64,000 bases of DNA from Marimonas arenosa. Lineage in GTDB: Bacteria; Pseudomonadota; Alphaproteobacteria; Rhodobacterales; Rhodobacteraceae. Numbering within the stretch: position 1 is the first letter of the stretch; each line of letters opens with the position of its first letter. Below, one piece after another: positions 34,998 through 44,606 of the stretch. The stretch is taken from contig NZ_JANHAX010000001.1 in the NCBI RefSeq assembly GCF_030848945.1, forward strand, positions 558,001 through 622,000. The letters run 5' to 3'. The notes beneath the pieces are model-generated. The model was not told the DNA's origin and ran no database searches. It worked only from the letters and a program-made list of their open reading frames with translations. The translations under genes and the position numbers were made by a program.

Positions 34998-36248
34998 TCA
35001 CTCCACGATCCCCGCCGTTTCCACCACCGCATGCATCAGCACATCGGCGCCGGCGGTGGCCCAGTCCCTGGATATCTCCTCGGCCTCGTTGTGGCTGAGG
35101 CCATCAACGCAGGGGCACATTACCATCGCGGTAGGCGCGACCTGGTTGATCCAGCAGGCGTCGTGACCGGCGCCGGAGATCAGGTTCATGTGGCTGTATC
35201 CCAGCCGCTCGGCGGCGTTGCGCACCGCCGTCACGCAGCCGCTATCGAACGTCACCGGGTCGAAGCCGCCGACCTTCTCCATCTCCAGATCCAGCCCCAT
35301 GTCGCGGCAGATCTCTTCCGCCGCCGCCTTCAAACGTGCCTCCATGTCGAGGATCACGGCATGTTCGGGCGAGCGGAAATCGACGGTGAACACCACCTTG
35401 CCCGGGATCACGTTGCGCGAATTGGGAAAGACGTCGATGTGGCCCGCCGCGCCCACCGCGTGGGGGGCATGGGACCAGGCGATCTCGTCGACCTTTTCGA
35501 GGATGCGCGCCATGCCGAGCCCGGCATTGCGGCGCATCGGCATCGGGGTCGAGCCGGTATGGGCATCCTTGCCGGTGACGGTGATCTGGGTCCAGCTGAG
35601 CCCCTGGCCGTGGGTGACAACGCCGATATCCTTGCCTTCGGCTTCGAGAATGGGACCCTGCTCGATGTGAAGTTCGAACATCGCGTGCATCTTTCGGGCG
35701 CCAACCGGCTCATCGCCTTCCCAGCCGATCCGCTTGAGCTCGTCGCCGAACCGCTTTCCGTCCGCATCGACCCGGTCCTTGGCCCAATTCTCGGTATGGA
35801 TGCCGGCAAACACGCCCGAAGAAAGCATTGCGGGGGCATAGCGGGTGCCCTCCTCGTTGGTCCAGTTGACCACGACGATCGGGTGTTTGGTCTTGATGTT
35901 CAGGTCATTCAGCGTGCGGACAATCTCGAGCCCCCCGAGCACGCCCAGCACGCCATCATACTTGCCTCCCGTCGGCTGGGTGTCGAGATGCGAGCCGACA
36001 TAGACCGGCAGGGCATCTGGGTCGGTACCTTCCCGCCGGGCGAACATGTTGCCCATGGTGTCGAGCCCCATCGTGCACCCCGCGGCCTCGCACCAGCGCT
36101 GGAAAAGCGCCCGGCCTTCGCCGTCTTCGTCGGTCAGCGTCTGGCGGTTGTTGCCGCCGGCCACGCCGGGGCCGATCTTTGCCATTTCCATCAGACTGTC
36201 CCAGAGGCGGTCGCCGTTGATTTTCAGGTTCTCTCCCGGGGCTGGCAT
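34998..36248 (-). CDS. N-carbamoyl-beta-alanine amidohydrolase-like zinc enzyme (M20 family)
   Basis: A 416-residue Zn-dependent hydrolase. GSHLDTQPTGGKYDGVLGVL near residue 85 has the first metal His and the bridging Asp, NEEGTRYAPAMLSSG the catalytic Glu pair, ELHIEQGPILE another ligand, and GAGHDACWIN and LSHNEAE the C-terminal ligands. This is the AmaB/beta-ureidopropionase (HyuC) type that cleaves N-carbamoyl-beta-alanine to beta-alanine, CO2 and ammonia. It completes the reductive pyrimidine pathway with PreTA and dihydropyrimidinase. I take ATG 36248. A RutR-like box lies 73 bases upstream. Confidence 0.9.
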   Translation of the reverse strand: MPAPGENLKINGDRLWDSLMEMAKIGPGVAGGNNRQTLTDEDGEGRALFQRWCEAAGCTMGLDTMGNMFARREGTDPDALPVYVGSHLDTQPTGGKYDGVLGVLGGLEIVRTLNDLNIKTKHPIVVVNWTNEEGTRYAPAMLSSGVFAGIHTENWAKDRVDADGKRFGDELKRIGWEGDEPVGARKMHAMFELHIEQGPILEAEGKDIGVVTHGQGLSWTQITVTGKDAHTGSTPMPMRRNAGLGMARILEKVDEIAWSHAPHAVGAAGHIDVFPNSRNVIPGKVVFTVDFRSPEHAVILDMEARLKAAAEEICRDMGLDLEMEKVGGFDPVTFDSGCVTAVRNAAERLGYSHMNLISGAGHDACWINQVAPTAMVMCPCVDGLSHNEAEEISRDWATAGADVLMHAVVETAGIVE

Positions 36249-36320
36249 GGCGCTTGTCCTTCCTGTTGCATGATCGGCGCAGATGCGGGACCGCTGATCC
36301 GCTGCCCCGTCGCGCTTATT

Positions 36321-36336
36321 TTGACCAACTGGTAAA
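36321..36336 (-). promoter_or_regulatory. RutR-type operator upstream of the amidohydrolase gene
   Basis: TTGACCAACTGGTAAA matches the E. coli RutR dyad TTGACCANNTGGTCAA at 13 of 14 defined positions. It lies between the amidohydrolase gene (start 36248) and rutR (start 36468). A weaker half-site TGGTCAA at 36427-36433 lies nearer rutR. Confidence 0.75.
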
Positions 36337-36467
36337 ACCCACGCTAACATGGGTTTACAGGCAGTCAAGAACTTCGCATGATTGCCTCCCGCGAACAAAG
36401 GAAAACCATCTTGGCACGGCACGATCTGGTCAATCCTTGATCAATTCAGCCCGGCGCGGAGTAAGCG

Positions 36468-37085
36468 ATGCAGCAACCGGCGCGCACAACGACCCGGATC
36501 CAACGCAAGAACACCGCCGTCATTCTCGAGGCGGCACTCGAGGTGTTTTCCGCTCACGGCTTCCGCGGCGCGACGGTCGACCAGATCGCTCAGGCCGCCG
36601 GGCTGTCGAAGCCCAATCTGCTCTATTATTTCCCGTCGAAAGAGGCGATCCATACCGCTCTGCTCGACGGGCTGATGGAAACCTGGCTCGATCCGTTGCG
36701 CGCACTCGACGAGGATGGCGATCCGTTGGCGGAAATCCTCGGCTATGTCCGCCGCAAGCTTGAAATGAGCCGCGACTACCCACGCGAAAGCCGGCTGTTC
36801 GCCAACGAGATCATCCAGGGCGCGCCCCGGATCGGACCGGCGCTTTCCGGCGAGTTGAAACAGCTCGTCGACGAGAAGGCCGAGATCATTCACCGCTGGA
36901 TCGCCGACGGAAAGATCGCCCCGGTGAACCCGCATCACCTGATCTTTTCGATCTGGGCTCTGACCCAGCACTACGCCGATTTCGATGTGCAGGTGCACGC
37001 GGTGTTGGGTGGGCCGGAAATCGACCCCTACCCCGAGGCCGGCGCCTATCTCGACACCTTGTTCACCCGGATGTTGACCCCCTGA
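36468..37085 (+). CDS. rutR: RutR-type TetR-family regulator of pyrimidine catabolism
   Basis: A 205-residue TetR protein that closely follows E. coli RutR as I recall it: HTH with GATVDQIAQAAGLSKPNLLYYFPSKEAIHT (about residues 33-62), then YVRRKLEMSRDYPRESRLFANE, KAEIIHRWIADGKIAPVNPHHLIFSIWALTQHYADF. RutR binds uracil or thymine and releases DNA. Divergent placement beside the amidohydrolase gene and two matching operators support local control of pyrimidine genes. Confidence 0.9.
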   Translation: MQQPARTTTRIQRKNTAVILEAALEVFSAHGFRGATVDQIAQAAGLSKPNLLYYFPSKEAIHTALLDGLMETWLDPLRALDEDGDPLAEILGYVRRKLEMSRDYPRESRLFANEIIQGAPRIGPALSGELKQLVDEKAEIIHRWIADGKIAPVNPHHLIFSIWALTQHYADFDVQVHAVLGGPEIDPYPEAGAYLDTLFTRMLTP

Positions 37086-37174
37086 CCGGTTGCCGTTGAC
37101 CACCCGGAAATGCCTTGCCCGCATCACGGTGCCGCGCGTAGGCTGGCGACAGGTTCTTTTTGCGGAAACGCATT

Positions 37175-39103
37175 ATGCGACAGGTTATTGTATCTCTCTT
37201 GCTTATGGCTGGATTTTCTCTGCCCGGCACCGGTACCGCGCAATCCGTTGACCCGTTGGCAAACTGGGGGCTTCGCGCCACCCGGGGCGCGGCCGCGGGC
37301 TATGTCGATGATACGGCCTGCGCCGAATGCCATGCCGACAAGGCGGAAAGCTATGCCGAGATGGGCATGGCAAAGAGCTTCTACCGCCCCTCCAGCGCGC
37401 CGGTGATCGAGAATTTCGCGCTGCCGCCTTTCCATCATGCCCCGTCCGGGCGCCACTACCAGATGCGGCGCGACGGCGACGGCCTGATCTTCCGGCGCTG
37501 GCGCCAGGCCCCGGACGGCAGCGTGGTCGATGTGTTCGAACGCCGGGTCGACTGGATCCTGGGCTCGGGACACCACGTGCGGACCTATCTCTATCAGACC
37601 GCCGACGGCGCTCTGTTCGAACTGCCGCTCGCCTGGTATGCGCAGGGTGGCTATTGGGAGATGAACCCGGGGTTCGAATTCGAAAACCAGCAGGGCGTGC
37701 TGCGCCAGGTGCCACGGCGATGCATGGTGTGCCACAATGCCCTGCCCGAGGTGCCCGTGGGCAGCGACCGGGTCGGAATGCCGGATCTCTTCCCGCACGA
37801 TCTGCCGCAGGGGCTCGGCTGCCAGCGCTGCCACGGTCCCGGTGCCGCCCATGTCCGGCGCGCGATCGCCGGCGAGGCCAACACCGACCTGCTGCGCGCG
37901 CTGATCGTCAATCCGGGCAAACTGCCGCGCGACCGGCTGTATTCGATCTGCTACGGCTGCCACATGCAGCCCACGGTGGCCGTGAACGCCCCGCTGCGTG
38001 GCGGTCGCGGGATCTATTCCTTCCGGCCCGGACAGGACGGCAACGCCTACCTCACCCATATCGACATCACCGATGCGACCCGCGCCGAGGACGCACGCTT
38101 CGAGATCAACCACCACCCCTACCGCCTCGAACAAAGCGCCTGTTTCCAGCAGAGCGGTGGCCAGCTCGGCTGCCTCGACTGCCACGATCCCCACGTGAAG
38201 ATCAAACCGGAAGAGCGCGCGGCGCATTACCGCAAGGCCTGCCTGAGCTGCCACGAGACGGATGCCAGCGGGCTGCCGGTCCAGACCAGCGGCCGGCCGC
38301 ATCCGGCCATGTCGCAGACCGACGATTGTACCGCCTGTCACATGCCGGAGCGCCGCACCCAGGATGTTATCCACGTCACCATGACCGATCATCGCATCAG
38401 CCGTGACCCCGGCGATCTGGCGGAGCTGACCGCGCCGGTCGCCAAGATCCCGGCCGAGGTGACGGCTGTGCGGCTTCTGCGCGAAGGCGTTCTGTCGGAT
38501 GACGAGAAGGTCATCCAGCAGGTGTTGGCGATCTTCTCACATACCGGGCGGCGGGCCGATTACGCGGCCGACGCGCTGGCGCGGGTGCTGGAGCGCAGCG
38601 ACTGGCCGCATGCCGGACCCTGGCTGGAGCTGGCCAAGTCGCGGCAGGTGCTGGAGTATTACGACAAGGCGCTTGCCGCCGCAGACGCCGCGCTTGCCCG
38701 CGACCCGGCCAACCCCGACGCCCTGGGCACCCGCGCCCTGGCCCTGATCAAGCTCGGGCGCCTCGACCAGGCGCTGGCAGCGCTTGATCGCACGCTCGAG
38801 ATCGCGCCGGATTTCGCCAAGCACCGCTTCAACCGCGCGGTGACGCTGTTGCTGATGGGCCAGCAAGAGGCGGCGCTGGCCGAGGCCCGCCGGATTGTCG
38901 CGCGACGCGACAACCACTGGGCCGCCTGGCGCATGATCGGCGAGATTGGCGCGGCCCGGGGCGACGATGCCGCCGCCATCGCGGCCTATCTCGAGGCCCT
39001 GGCCATCGAGCCGCGCGCGCCGCGCGTGCGGGACAAGCTGATCGGGATACTGAAAGCCACCGGCCAGCCGGAAGAAGCCGCCCGTCACGGTTTGCCCGAA
39101 TAG
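37175..39103 (+). CDS. Heptaheme cytochrome c with C-terminal TPR domain
   Basis: A 642-residue exported protein. A signal peptide (MRQVIVSLLLMAGFSLPGTGTAQ) precedes seven CxxCH heme motifs: CAECH (residue 49), CMVCH (about 183), CQRCH (216), CYGCH (259), CLDCH (333), CLSCH (356) and CTACH (385). About residues 400-640 are helical repeats of TPR type (LARDPANPDALGTRALALIK; AAIAAYLEALAIEPRAPRV). This resembles multiheme cytochromes of the NrfA/cytochrome c554 superfamily fused to TPR, seen in environmental bacteria with unknown partners. Substrate unknown. Start ATG 37175 gives the best signal peptide. Confidence 0.87.
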   Translation: MRQVIVSLLLMAGFSLPGTGTAQSVDPLANWGLRATRGAAAGYVDDTACAECHADKAESYAEMGMAKSFYRPSSAPVIENFALPPFHHAPSGRHYQMRRDGDGLIFRRWRQAPDGSVVDVFERRVDWILGSGHHVRTYLYQTADGALFELPLAWYAQGGYWEMNPGFEFENQQGVLRQVPRRCMVCHNALPEVPVGSDRVGMPDLFPHDLPQGLGCQRCHGPGAAHVRRAIAGEANTDLLRALIVNPGKLPRDRLYSICYGCHMQPTVAVNAPLRGGRGIYSFRPGQDGNAYLTHIDITDATRAEDARFEINHHPYRLEQSACFQQSGGQLGCLDCHDPHVKIKPEERAAHYRKACLSCHETDASGLPVQTSGRPHPAMSQTDDCTACHMPERRTQDVIHVTMTDHRISRDPGDLAELTAPVAKIPAEVTAVRLLREGVLSDDEKVIQQVLAIFSHTGRRADYAADALARVLERSDWPHAGPWLELAKSRQVLEYYDKALAAADAALARDPANPDALGTRALALIKLGRLDQALAALDRTLEIAPDFAKHRFNRAVTLLLMGQQEAALAEARRIVARRDNHWAAWRMIGEIGAARGDDAAAIAAYLEALAIEPRAPRVRDKLIGILKATGQPEEAARHGLPE

Positions 39104-39392
39104 AAACGCCATCGAAGGACCGGACAGCGGGTTCAGGCGGGTGCGGGAATTTGCGCTGCCGGCACTTGCTCTGGCGGGTATGATCCAAGGTTTCGCACTG
39201 GCATGGACGACCCAGTCACGCCGCCGAGCGATGCGCGGCTCAGTGCTCGGTGTCCTTCAGGCCAGAACCACTCTGCCATGGCCGCAAACGTCACACCGGC
39301 CAGTTCCGTCACTTTCAATGATACCATACCGACCCGCACCAGTATCGCTGGATCGTCCTGTGGCGACTCGACCCATGCCGCAGTGCCCGCGC
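39104..39392. other. 289-base gap between convergent genes; nothing recognised
   Basis: Between the heptaheme cytochrome and preA. Overlapping short frames exist on both strands but none has a convincing start or protein-like composition, and I see no clear terminator. Confidence 0.4.
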
Positions 39393-40700
39393 TCACTCAG
39401 CGGCACAGCCCGATCCGGGATTGTTCGGATGCGTCGTCCAGTTGGCGTAGTCGTCGGTTACCGTCCGGCCGGTGCGCGGGTCGACCGATCCGGCCGCCAT
39501 CCGCTCCATGGTGATGCAATCCTCGACAGGGCAAACATTGATGCACAGGTTGCAGGCCACGCATTCGGAATCGTTGACCTCGAACACGCGTCCCGGCTTC
39601 ATCCAGATCGCCTGGTGGCTGGTATCCTCGCAGGCGGCGAAACAGCGGCCGCATTTGATGCATTTGTCCTGGTCGATCTTCGCCTTGGTGACGTAATTGA
39701 GGTTGAGGAACTGCCAGTCGGTGACGTTGGGCACGGCCTGCCCCACGAACTCGGACGTGCTGGCATAACCTTTCTTGCCCATCCAGTCGCCGAGCCCCGA
39801 GATCATCTCCTGCACCACCTTGAAACCATAGGTCATGGCGGCGGTGCAGACCTGGACGTTGCCGGCCCCGAGCGCCATGAACTCGGCCGCGTCGCGCCAT
39901 GTCGTGACACCGCCGATGCCGGAAATCGGCAAACCCTTGCATTCGGGATCGCGGGCGATCTCGGCCACCATGTTGAGCGCGATCGGCTTCACCGCCGGTC
40001 CGCACATGCCACCATGGCTGCCCTTACCGTCAATCGACGGCTCGGGGCTGAACGAGTCCAGATCGACCGAGGTGATCGAACTCACGGTGTTGATCAGGCT
40101 GACCGCATCGGCGCCGCCCTTGTGGGCGGCCCGCGCCGGATAGCGGATGTCGGTGATGTTGGGCGTCAGTTTGACGATCACCGGCTTGTCGTAGTTCTGT
40201 TTGCACCAGCGGGTGACCATCTCGATATATTCCGGCACCTGGCCCACGGCACTGCCCATGCCGCGCTCGCTCATACCGTGCGGGCAGCCGAAATTGAGCT
40301 CGATGCCGTCGGCGCCGGTTTCGGCCACGCGCGGCAGGATCGCGCGCCACGCTTCCTCGGTGCAGGGCACCATCAACGACACGATCACCGCGCGGTCGGG
40401 GTAATCGGCCTTCACCCGGGCGATTTCTTCCAGGTTGGTCTCCAACGGCCGGTCGGTGATCAGCTCGATGTTATTGAGCGCCAGCAGCCGCCGGTCTGCC
40501 CCCCAGACCGCGCCGTAGCGCGGCCCGTTGACATTGACGATCGGCGGGCCATCCTCGCCCAGGGTCTTCCAGACCACGCCGCCCCAGCCGGCCTCGAAGG
40601 CGCGGCGGACGTTGTATTCCTTGTCGGTGGGCGGCGCCGAGGCCAGCCAGAACGGGTTGGGGCTCTTGATCCCCAGGAAATCTGTCGTGAGATCTGTCAT
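39393..40700 (-). CDS. preA: Dihydropyrimidine dehydrogenase subunit PreA
   Basis: A 435-residue FMN-containing subunit that reduces uracil or thymine to the 5,6-dihydro form. The dihydroorotate-dehydrogenase-like barrel (SPNPFWLASAPPTDKEYNVRR; ELNFGCPHGMSERGMGSAVGQ with the active-site region; KLTPNITDIRYPARAA) is followed by a C-terminal ferredoxin domain with two 4Fe-4S motifs, KCIKCGRCFAAC and ECVACNLCINVCP. Gene order matches bacterial PreTA. PreT is upstream with a 13-base gap. Confidence 0.95.
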   Translation of the reverse strand: MTDLTTDFLGIKSPNPFWLASAPPTDKEYNVRRAFEAGWGGVVWKTLGEDGPPIVNVNGPRYGAVWGADRRLLALNNIELITDRPLETNLEEIARVKADYPDRAVIVSLMVPCTEEAWRAILPRVAETGADGIELNFGCPHGMSERGMGSAVGQVPEYIEMVTRWCKQNYDKPVIVKLTPNITDIRYPARAAHKGGADAVSLINTVSSITSVDLDSFSPEPSIDGKGSHGGMCGPAVKPIALNMVAEIARDPECKGLPISGIGGVTTWRDAAEFMALGAGNVQVCTAAMTYGFKVVQEMISGLGDWMGKKGYASTSEFVGQAVPNVTDWQFLNLNYVTKAKIDQDKCIKCGRCFAACEDTSHQAIWMKPGRVFEVNDSECVACNLCINVCPVEDCITMERMAAGSVDPRTGRTVTDDYANWTTHPNNPGSGCAAE

Positions 40701-40713
40701 ATTTCTGCCCTCC

Positions 40714-42027
40714 TCAGCCTACCAGGCTGGCATGAATATCTTCGGCCGCATCGCGGCCCTCGGCGACCGCCGTCACGGTCAGGTCGTCACCGCCAGAGGC
40801 GCAGTCGCCCCCGGCCCAGACACCGGCCCGCGAGGTGCGGCCGGCCCCGGTGACGATGATCTTTCCGCCTTCGATGGTCAGCGCACCAGGCGCGCCCTCA
40901 AGCTTCTGCCCGATGGCCATCAGCACCTGGTCGGCCGCCAGGCGCAGGGTCTCGCCGCTGCCATCGGTATAAGCCAGTTCGACCTCCGCGACCGCGCCGT
41001 CACCAAAGAATCCGGCCGGCTGCACGCCGGTCAGGATCGTCACGCCCTTCTCGGCGGCCAGATCCTGCTCGAAACGGCTCGCCTTCATTGCCTCACGGCC
41101 CCGGCGATAGGCGATGGTGACGTGCTCGGCTCCCAGAAGCTTGGCCTGCACCGCGGCGTCGATGGCGGTCATCCCGCCACCGATCACCACGACGTTGCGC
41201 CCGACCGCAAGGGAGGAGAGGTCTTCGGCCTGGCGCAGACGTCCAATGAATCCCACCGCATCTTCGACCCCGGCAAGCTCGGAGCCGGGCAAGCCGAGCG
41301 CATTGACGCCGGCAAGGCCCATCCCGAGGAACACCGCGTTATATTGGGTGTGCAACGCATCCAGGCTCATGTCGCGGCCCAGGGCCTGACCGTGCCGCAG
41401 CTCGATCCCGCCAATCGCGACGAGCCAGTCGATTTCGGCCCGGGCAAAACCGCCGGTGCTTTTGTAGGCGGCGATTCCAAACTCGTTGAGACCACCGGGT
41501 TTTTCCCGCGCATCGAACACCACCACGTCATGCCCATGCATCGCGAGGCGGTGGGCGCAGGCCAGACCAGCCGGACCCGCGCCCACAACGGCCACCGACT
41601 TGCCAGTGGGCGCCGCACGGGAGAACGGCTGCGGCCCCTGGGCCATCGCGGTATCGGTGGCAAAGCGCTGCAACCGCCCAATCTCGACCGGTTTGCCCTC
41701 GGCGGTCTCGCGCACGCAGACCTCTTCGCACAGCGTCTCGGTCGGGCAGACCCGGGCGCACATGCCGCCCAGGATGTTCTGGCTCAGGATCGTCGCCGCC
41801 GCCGCCAGCGGCGTTTCGGTCGCGATCTGGCGGATGAAGAGCGGAATGTCGATCGCGGTCGGACAGGCCTCCATGCAGGGCGCGTCGTGACAGAAATAGC
41901 AGCGGTCGGCCGCGACACGCGCCTCGTGCGCATCCAGCGGCGGATGCAGGTCGGCGAAGTTCCGCGCCAGCGTGTCGGACGCCAGCCGACCCGCCACGAT
42001 GCCCGGTGTTCGCGGGGAATGCGCCAT
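40714..42027 (-). CDS. preT: Dihydropyrimidine dehydrogenase subunit PreT
   Basis: A 437-residue NAD(P)H-binding partner of PreA, built like the small subunit of glutamate synthase. An N-terminal Fe-S region has cysteines in CYFCHDAPCMEACP and CARVCPTETLCEEVC; two nucleotide-binding folds follow, VAVVGAGPAGLACAHRLA (FAD) and VVVIGGGMTAIDAAVQA (NAD(P)H), and GGDCASGGDDLTVTAVAEGR near the end positions FAD. The first gene of the preTA unit, with a RutR-like box about 50 bases before ATG 42027. Confidence 0.95.
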   Translation of the reverse strand: MAHSPRTPGIVAGRLASDTLARNFADLHPPLDAHEARVAADRCYFCHDAPCMEACPTAIDIPLFIRQIATETPLAAAATILSQNILGGMCARVCPTETLCEEVCVRETAEGKPVEIGRLQRFATDTAMAQGPQPFSRAAPTGKSVAVVGAGPAGLACAHRLAMHGHDVVVFDAREKPGGLNEFGIAAYKSTGGFARAEIDWLVAIGGIELRHGQALGRDMSLDALHTQYNAVFLGMGLAGVNALGLPGSELAGVEDAVGFIGRLRQAEDLSSLAVGRNVVVIGGGMTAIDAAVQAKLLGAEHVTIAYRRGREAMKASRFEQDLAAEKGVTILTGVQPAGFFGDGAVAEVELAYTDGSGETLRLAADQVLMAIGQKLEGAPGALTIEGGKIIVTGAGRTSRAGVWAGGDCASGGDDLTVTAVAEGRDAAEDIHASLVG

Positions 42028-42078
42028 GGCAAAAAATCTCCCTGTTCTTCCTAGATACAGGGTGACACAGATTCATTT

Positions 42079-42094
42079 TTTATCAATTGGTAAA
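42079..42094 (-). promoter_or_regulatory. RutR-type operator upstream of preT
   Basis: TTTATCAATTGGTAAA matches TTGACCANNTGGTCAA at 11 of 14 defined positions and shares TCAnnTGGTAAA-like bases with the box at 36321. It sits 52 bases upstream of the preT ATG in an AT-rich promoter-like stretch. Confidence 0.6.
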
Positions 42095-42160
42095 TTTTTT
42101 GCTGACAGCGCGCCGCGCCCACGAACTACGAAATGCTCAATTTTTCTGAAAAAATTCGCG

Positions 42161-42846
<686 letters not shown>

Positions 42847-42850
<4 letters not shown>

Positions 42851-43602
42851 GCCGCGTCCTCCTCGCCGAGATAGGCCTCGCGCACCTCGGCGTTGGCCCG
42901 GATCTCGTCGGGCGTGCCGGTGGCGATGATGCGGCCATAAACCAGCACGGAAATCCGGTCCGCCAGCTGGAAAACCGCGTCCATATCGTGCTCGACCAGC
43001 AGGATCGGCGCCCGGCTTTTGAGCCGCTGCAGCAGCGGCACCAACTGGGCCGAGCCCTCGGCGCCAAGGCCCGCCATCGGCTCGTCCATCAGAAAGACAT
43101 GCGGCTGGAGCGTCAGCGCGACCGCCACCTCGAGTTGGCGGCGCTGGCCATGGCTGAGATCGGCGACGCGGAACTTCGCATACTCTTCGAGGCCGACCTC
43201 GCGCAGCGCCTGCATGGCGACCTCGGTCAGATCGCGATCCTTCATCACCCGGGCGAACAGGCCCAACGGCTTCTGCCGTGCCCCGAGCGCCCCCAGAACG
43301 GCGTTCTGAAGCACCGAATCTTCCATCGCCAGCGAAGAGATCTGGAACGTCCGCCCAAGACCGGCGCGTGCACGCGCCACGGTGTCGAGCGCCGTCACGT
43401 CGCGTCCCTCGAGATGCACCCTGCCCCGGTCCGGCTGCAGACTGCCCGCGATCTGTGCAATCAGCGTGGTCTTGCCCGCCCCGTTGGGACCGATCAGCGC
43501 GTGGATCTCGCCCGGGACCAGGTCCAGCGACACGTCGTCGGAGGCTTTCAGCGCCCCGAAGCTCTTGGAGATGCCTTCGATCTTCAGAACGGGCTCAGCC
43601 AT
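42847..43602 (-). CDS. livG: Branched-chain-type ABC transporter ATPase (LivG-like)
   Basis: A 251-residue ATPase from ATG 43602: Walker A IGPNGAGKTTLIAQI, LivG-type GLGRTFQISSLAMEDSVLQN, signature LSHGQRRQLEVAVAL, Walker B VFLMDEPMAGLG and H-loop LLVEHDMDAVF. It overlaps LivM's 3' end by 8 bases and LivF's start by 4. Confidence 0.92.
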
Positions 43603-44605
43603 GGCCGCCCCCCTCGCCCGCGCTGTCACGCCGTGCCTGCCCCGCGATCAGCCCGATCAGCCCGCCCCGGGCGAACAGCACCACGATCAACAGCAGCAAG
43701 CCCAGCCAGATATGCCAGTAGTCGCTCATGCCGCCCAGCACTTCCTCGAGGATGATGAAAAGCGCCGCCCCGGCCACCGGCCCGAACAGGCGCGCCACAC
43801 CGCCGAGGATGACGAAGACCATGATCTCGCCGCTGGTCTGCCAGGAAAACATCGCCGGGCTGACGAAACGGTTGAGGTCGGCATAGAGGGCGCCGGCAAG
43901 CCCGGTGATCGCGCCCGAGATCACGAAAGCGGCGAGCCGCAACCGGTAGGGCTCGATGCCGACCGCGCGGACGCGGGCCTCGTTCTGGCGCGCCGCGTTG
44001 AGCGCCAGGCCGAAACCCGACCGTGCGATGCGGGCAACGACGACGAGCGCCAGCATCAGCGCCGCAAAGCACAGACCGAAGAACTGGATCGGCACCAACG
44101 TGTTGAGGCCGGGGAAACGGTCGCGGACATAGATCGACAACCCGTCCTCGCCGCCATAGGCCGGCCAGGAGATGGTGAAGTAATAGAACATCTGCCCGAA
44201 AGCGAGGGTGATCATGATGAAATAGACGCCCGAGGTGCGCAGGCTCAGCGCCCCGGTCAGCAGCGCCACCAGCGCCGAAGCGACGATCGCCACCAGCCAG
44301 ATGACCGGCATGAACTGGGTGCCCTCGATCACCACCGGCCATTCGAACAGCGGCGTGTAACTTTGTGCGTGGCTTGCCAGGATCCCCGCCGCGTAGCCGC
44401 CGATGCCAAAGAACATGGCGTGCCCGAGGCTGACCAGGCCGCCGAGCCCGAGCGCCAGGTTCAGCCCGACGCCGGCCAAGGCAAGGATGGCGACGCGGGT
44501 CGAGAGCGTGACGATATAGGGCTCGTCCGAAAAATGCGCCCAGAGCGGCACCAGCAGCAGGCCAAAGACCAGCGCGGTATTGATGAGACCTTCGCGGGAA
44601 ATCAT
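43595..44605 (-). CDS. livM: Branched-chain-type ABC transporter permease (LivM-like)
   Basis: A 336-residue polytopic permease. Family features include VGLNLALGLGGLVSLGHAMFFGIGGYAAGIL and GFGLALNAARQNEARVRAVGIEPYRLRLAAFVISG, where the latter carries the EAA-like loop. It abuts the LivH-like gene with one base between stop and start. Confidence 0.9.
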   Translation of the reverse strand: MISREGLINTALVFGLLLVPLWAHFSDEPYIVTLSTRVAILALAGVGLNLALGLGGLVSLGHAMFFGIGGYAAGILASHAQSYTPLFEWPVVIEGTQFMPVIWLVAIVASALVALLTGALSLRTSGVYFIMITLAFGQMFYYFTISWPAYGGEDGLSIYVRDRFPGLNTLVPIQFFGLCFAALMLALVVVARIARSGFGLALNAARQNEARVRAVGIEPYRLRLAAFVISGAITGLAGALYADLNRFVSPAMFSWQTSGEIMVFVILGGVARLFGPVAGAALFIILEEVLGGMSDYWHIWLGLLLLIVVLFARGGLIGLIAGQARRDSAGEGGGHG

Positions 44606-44606
44606 C

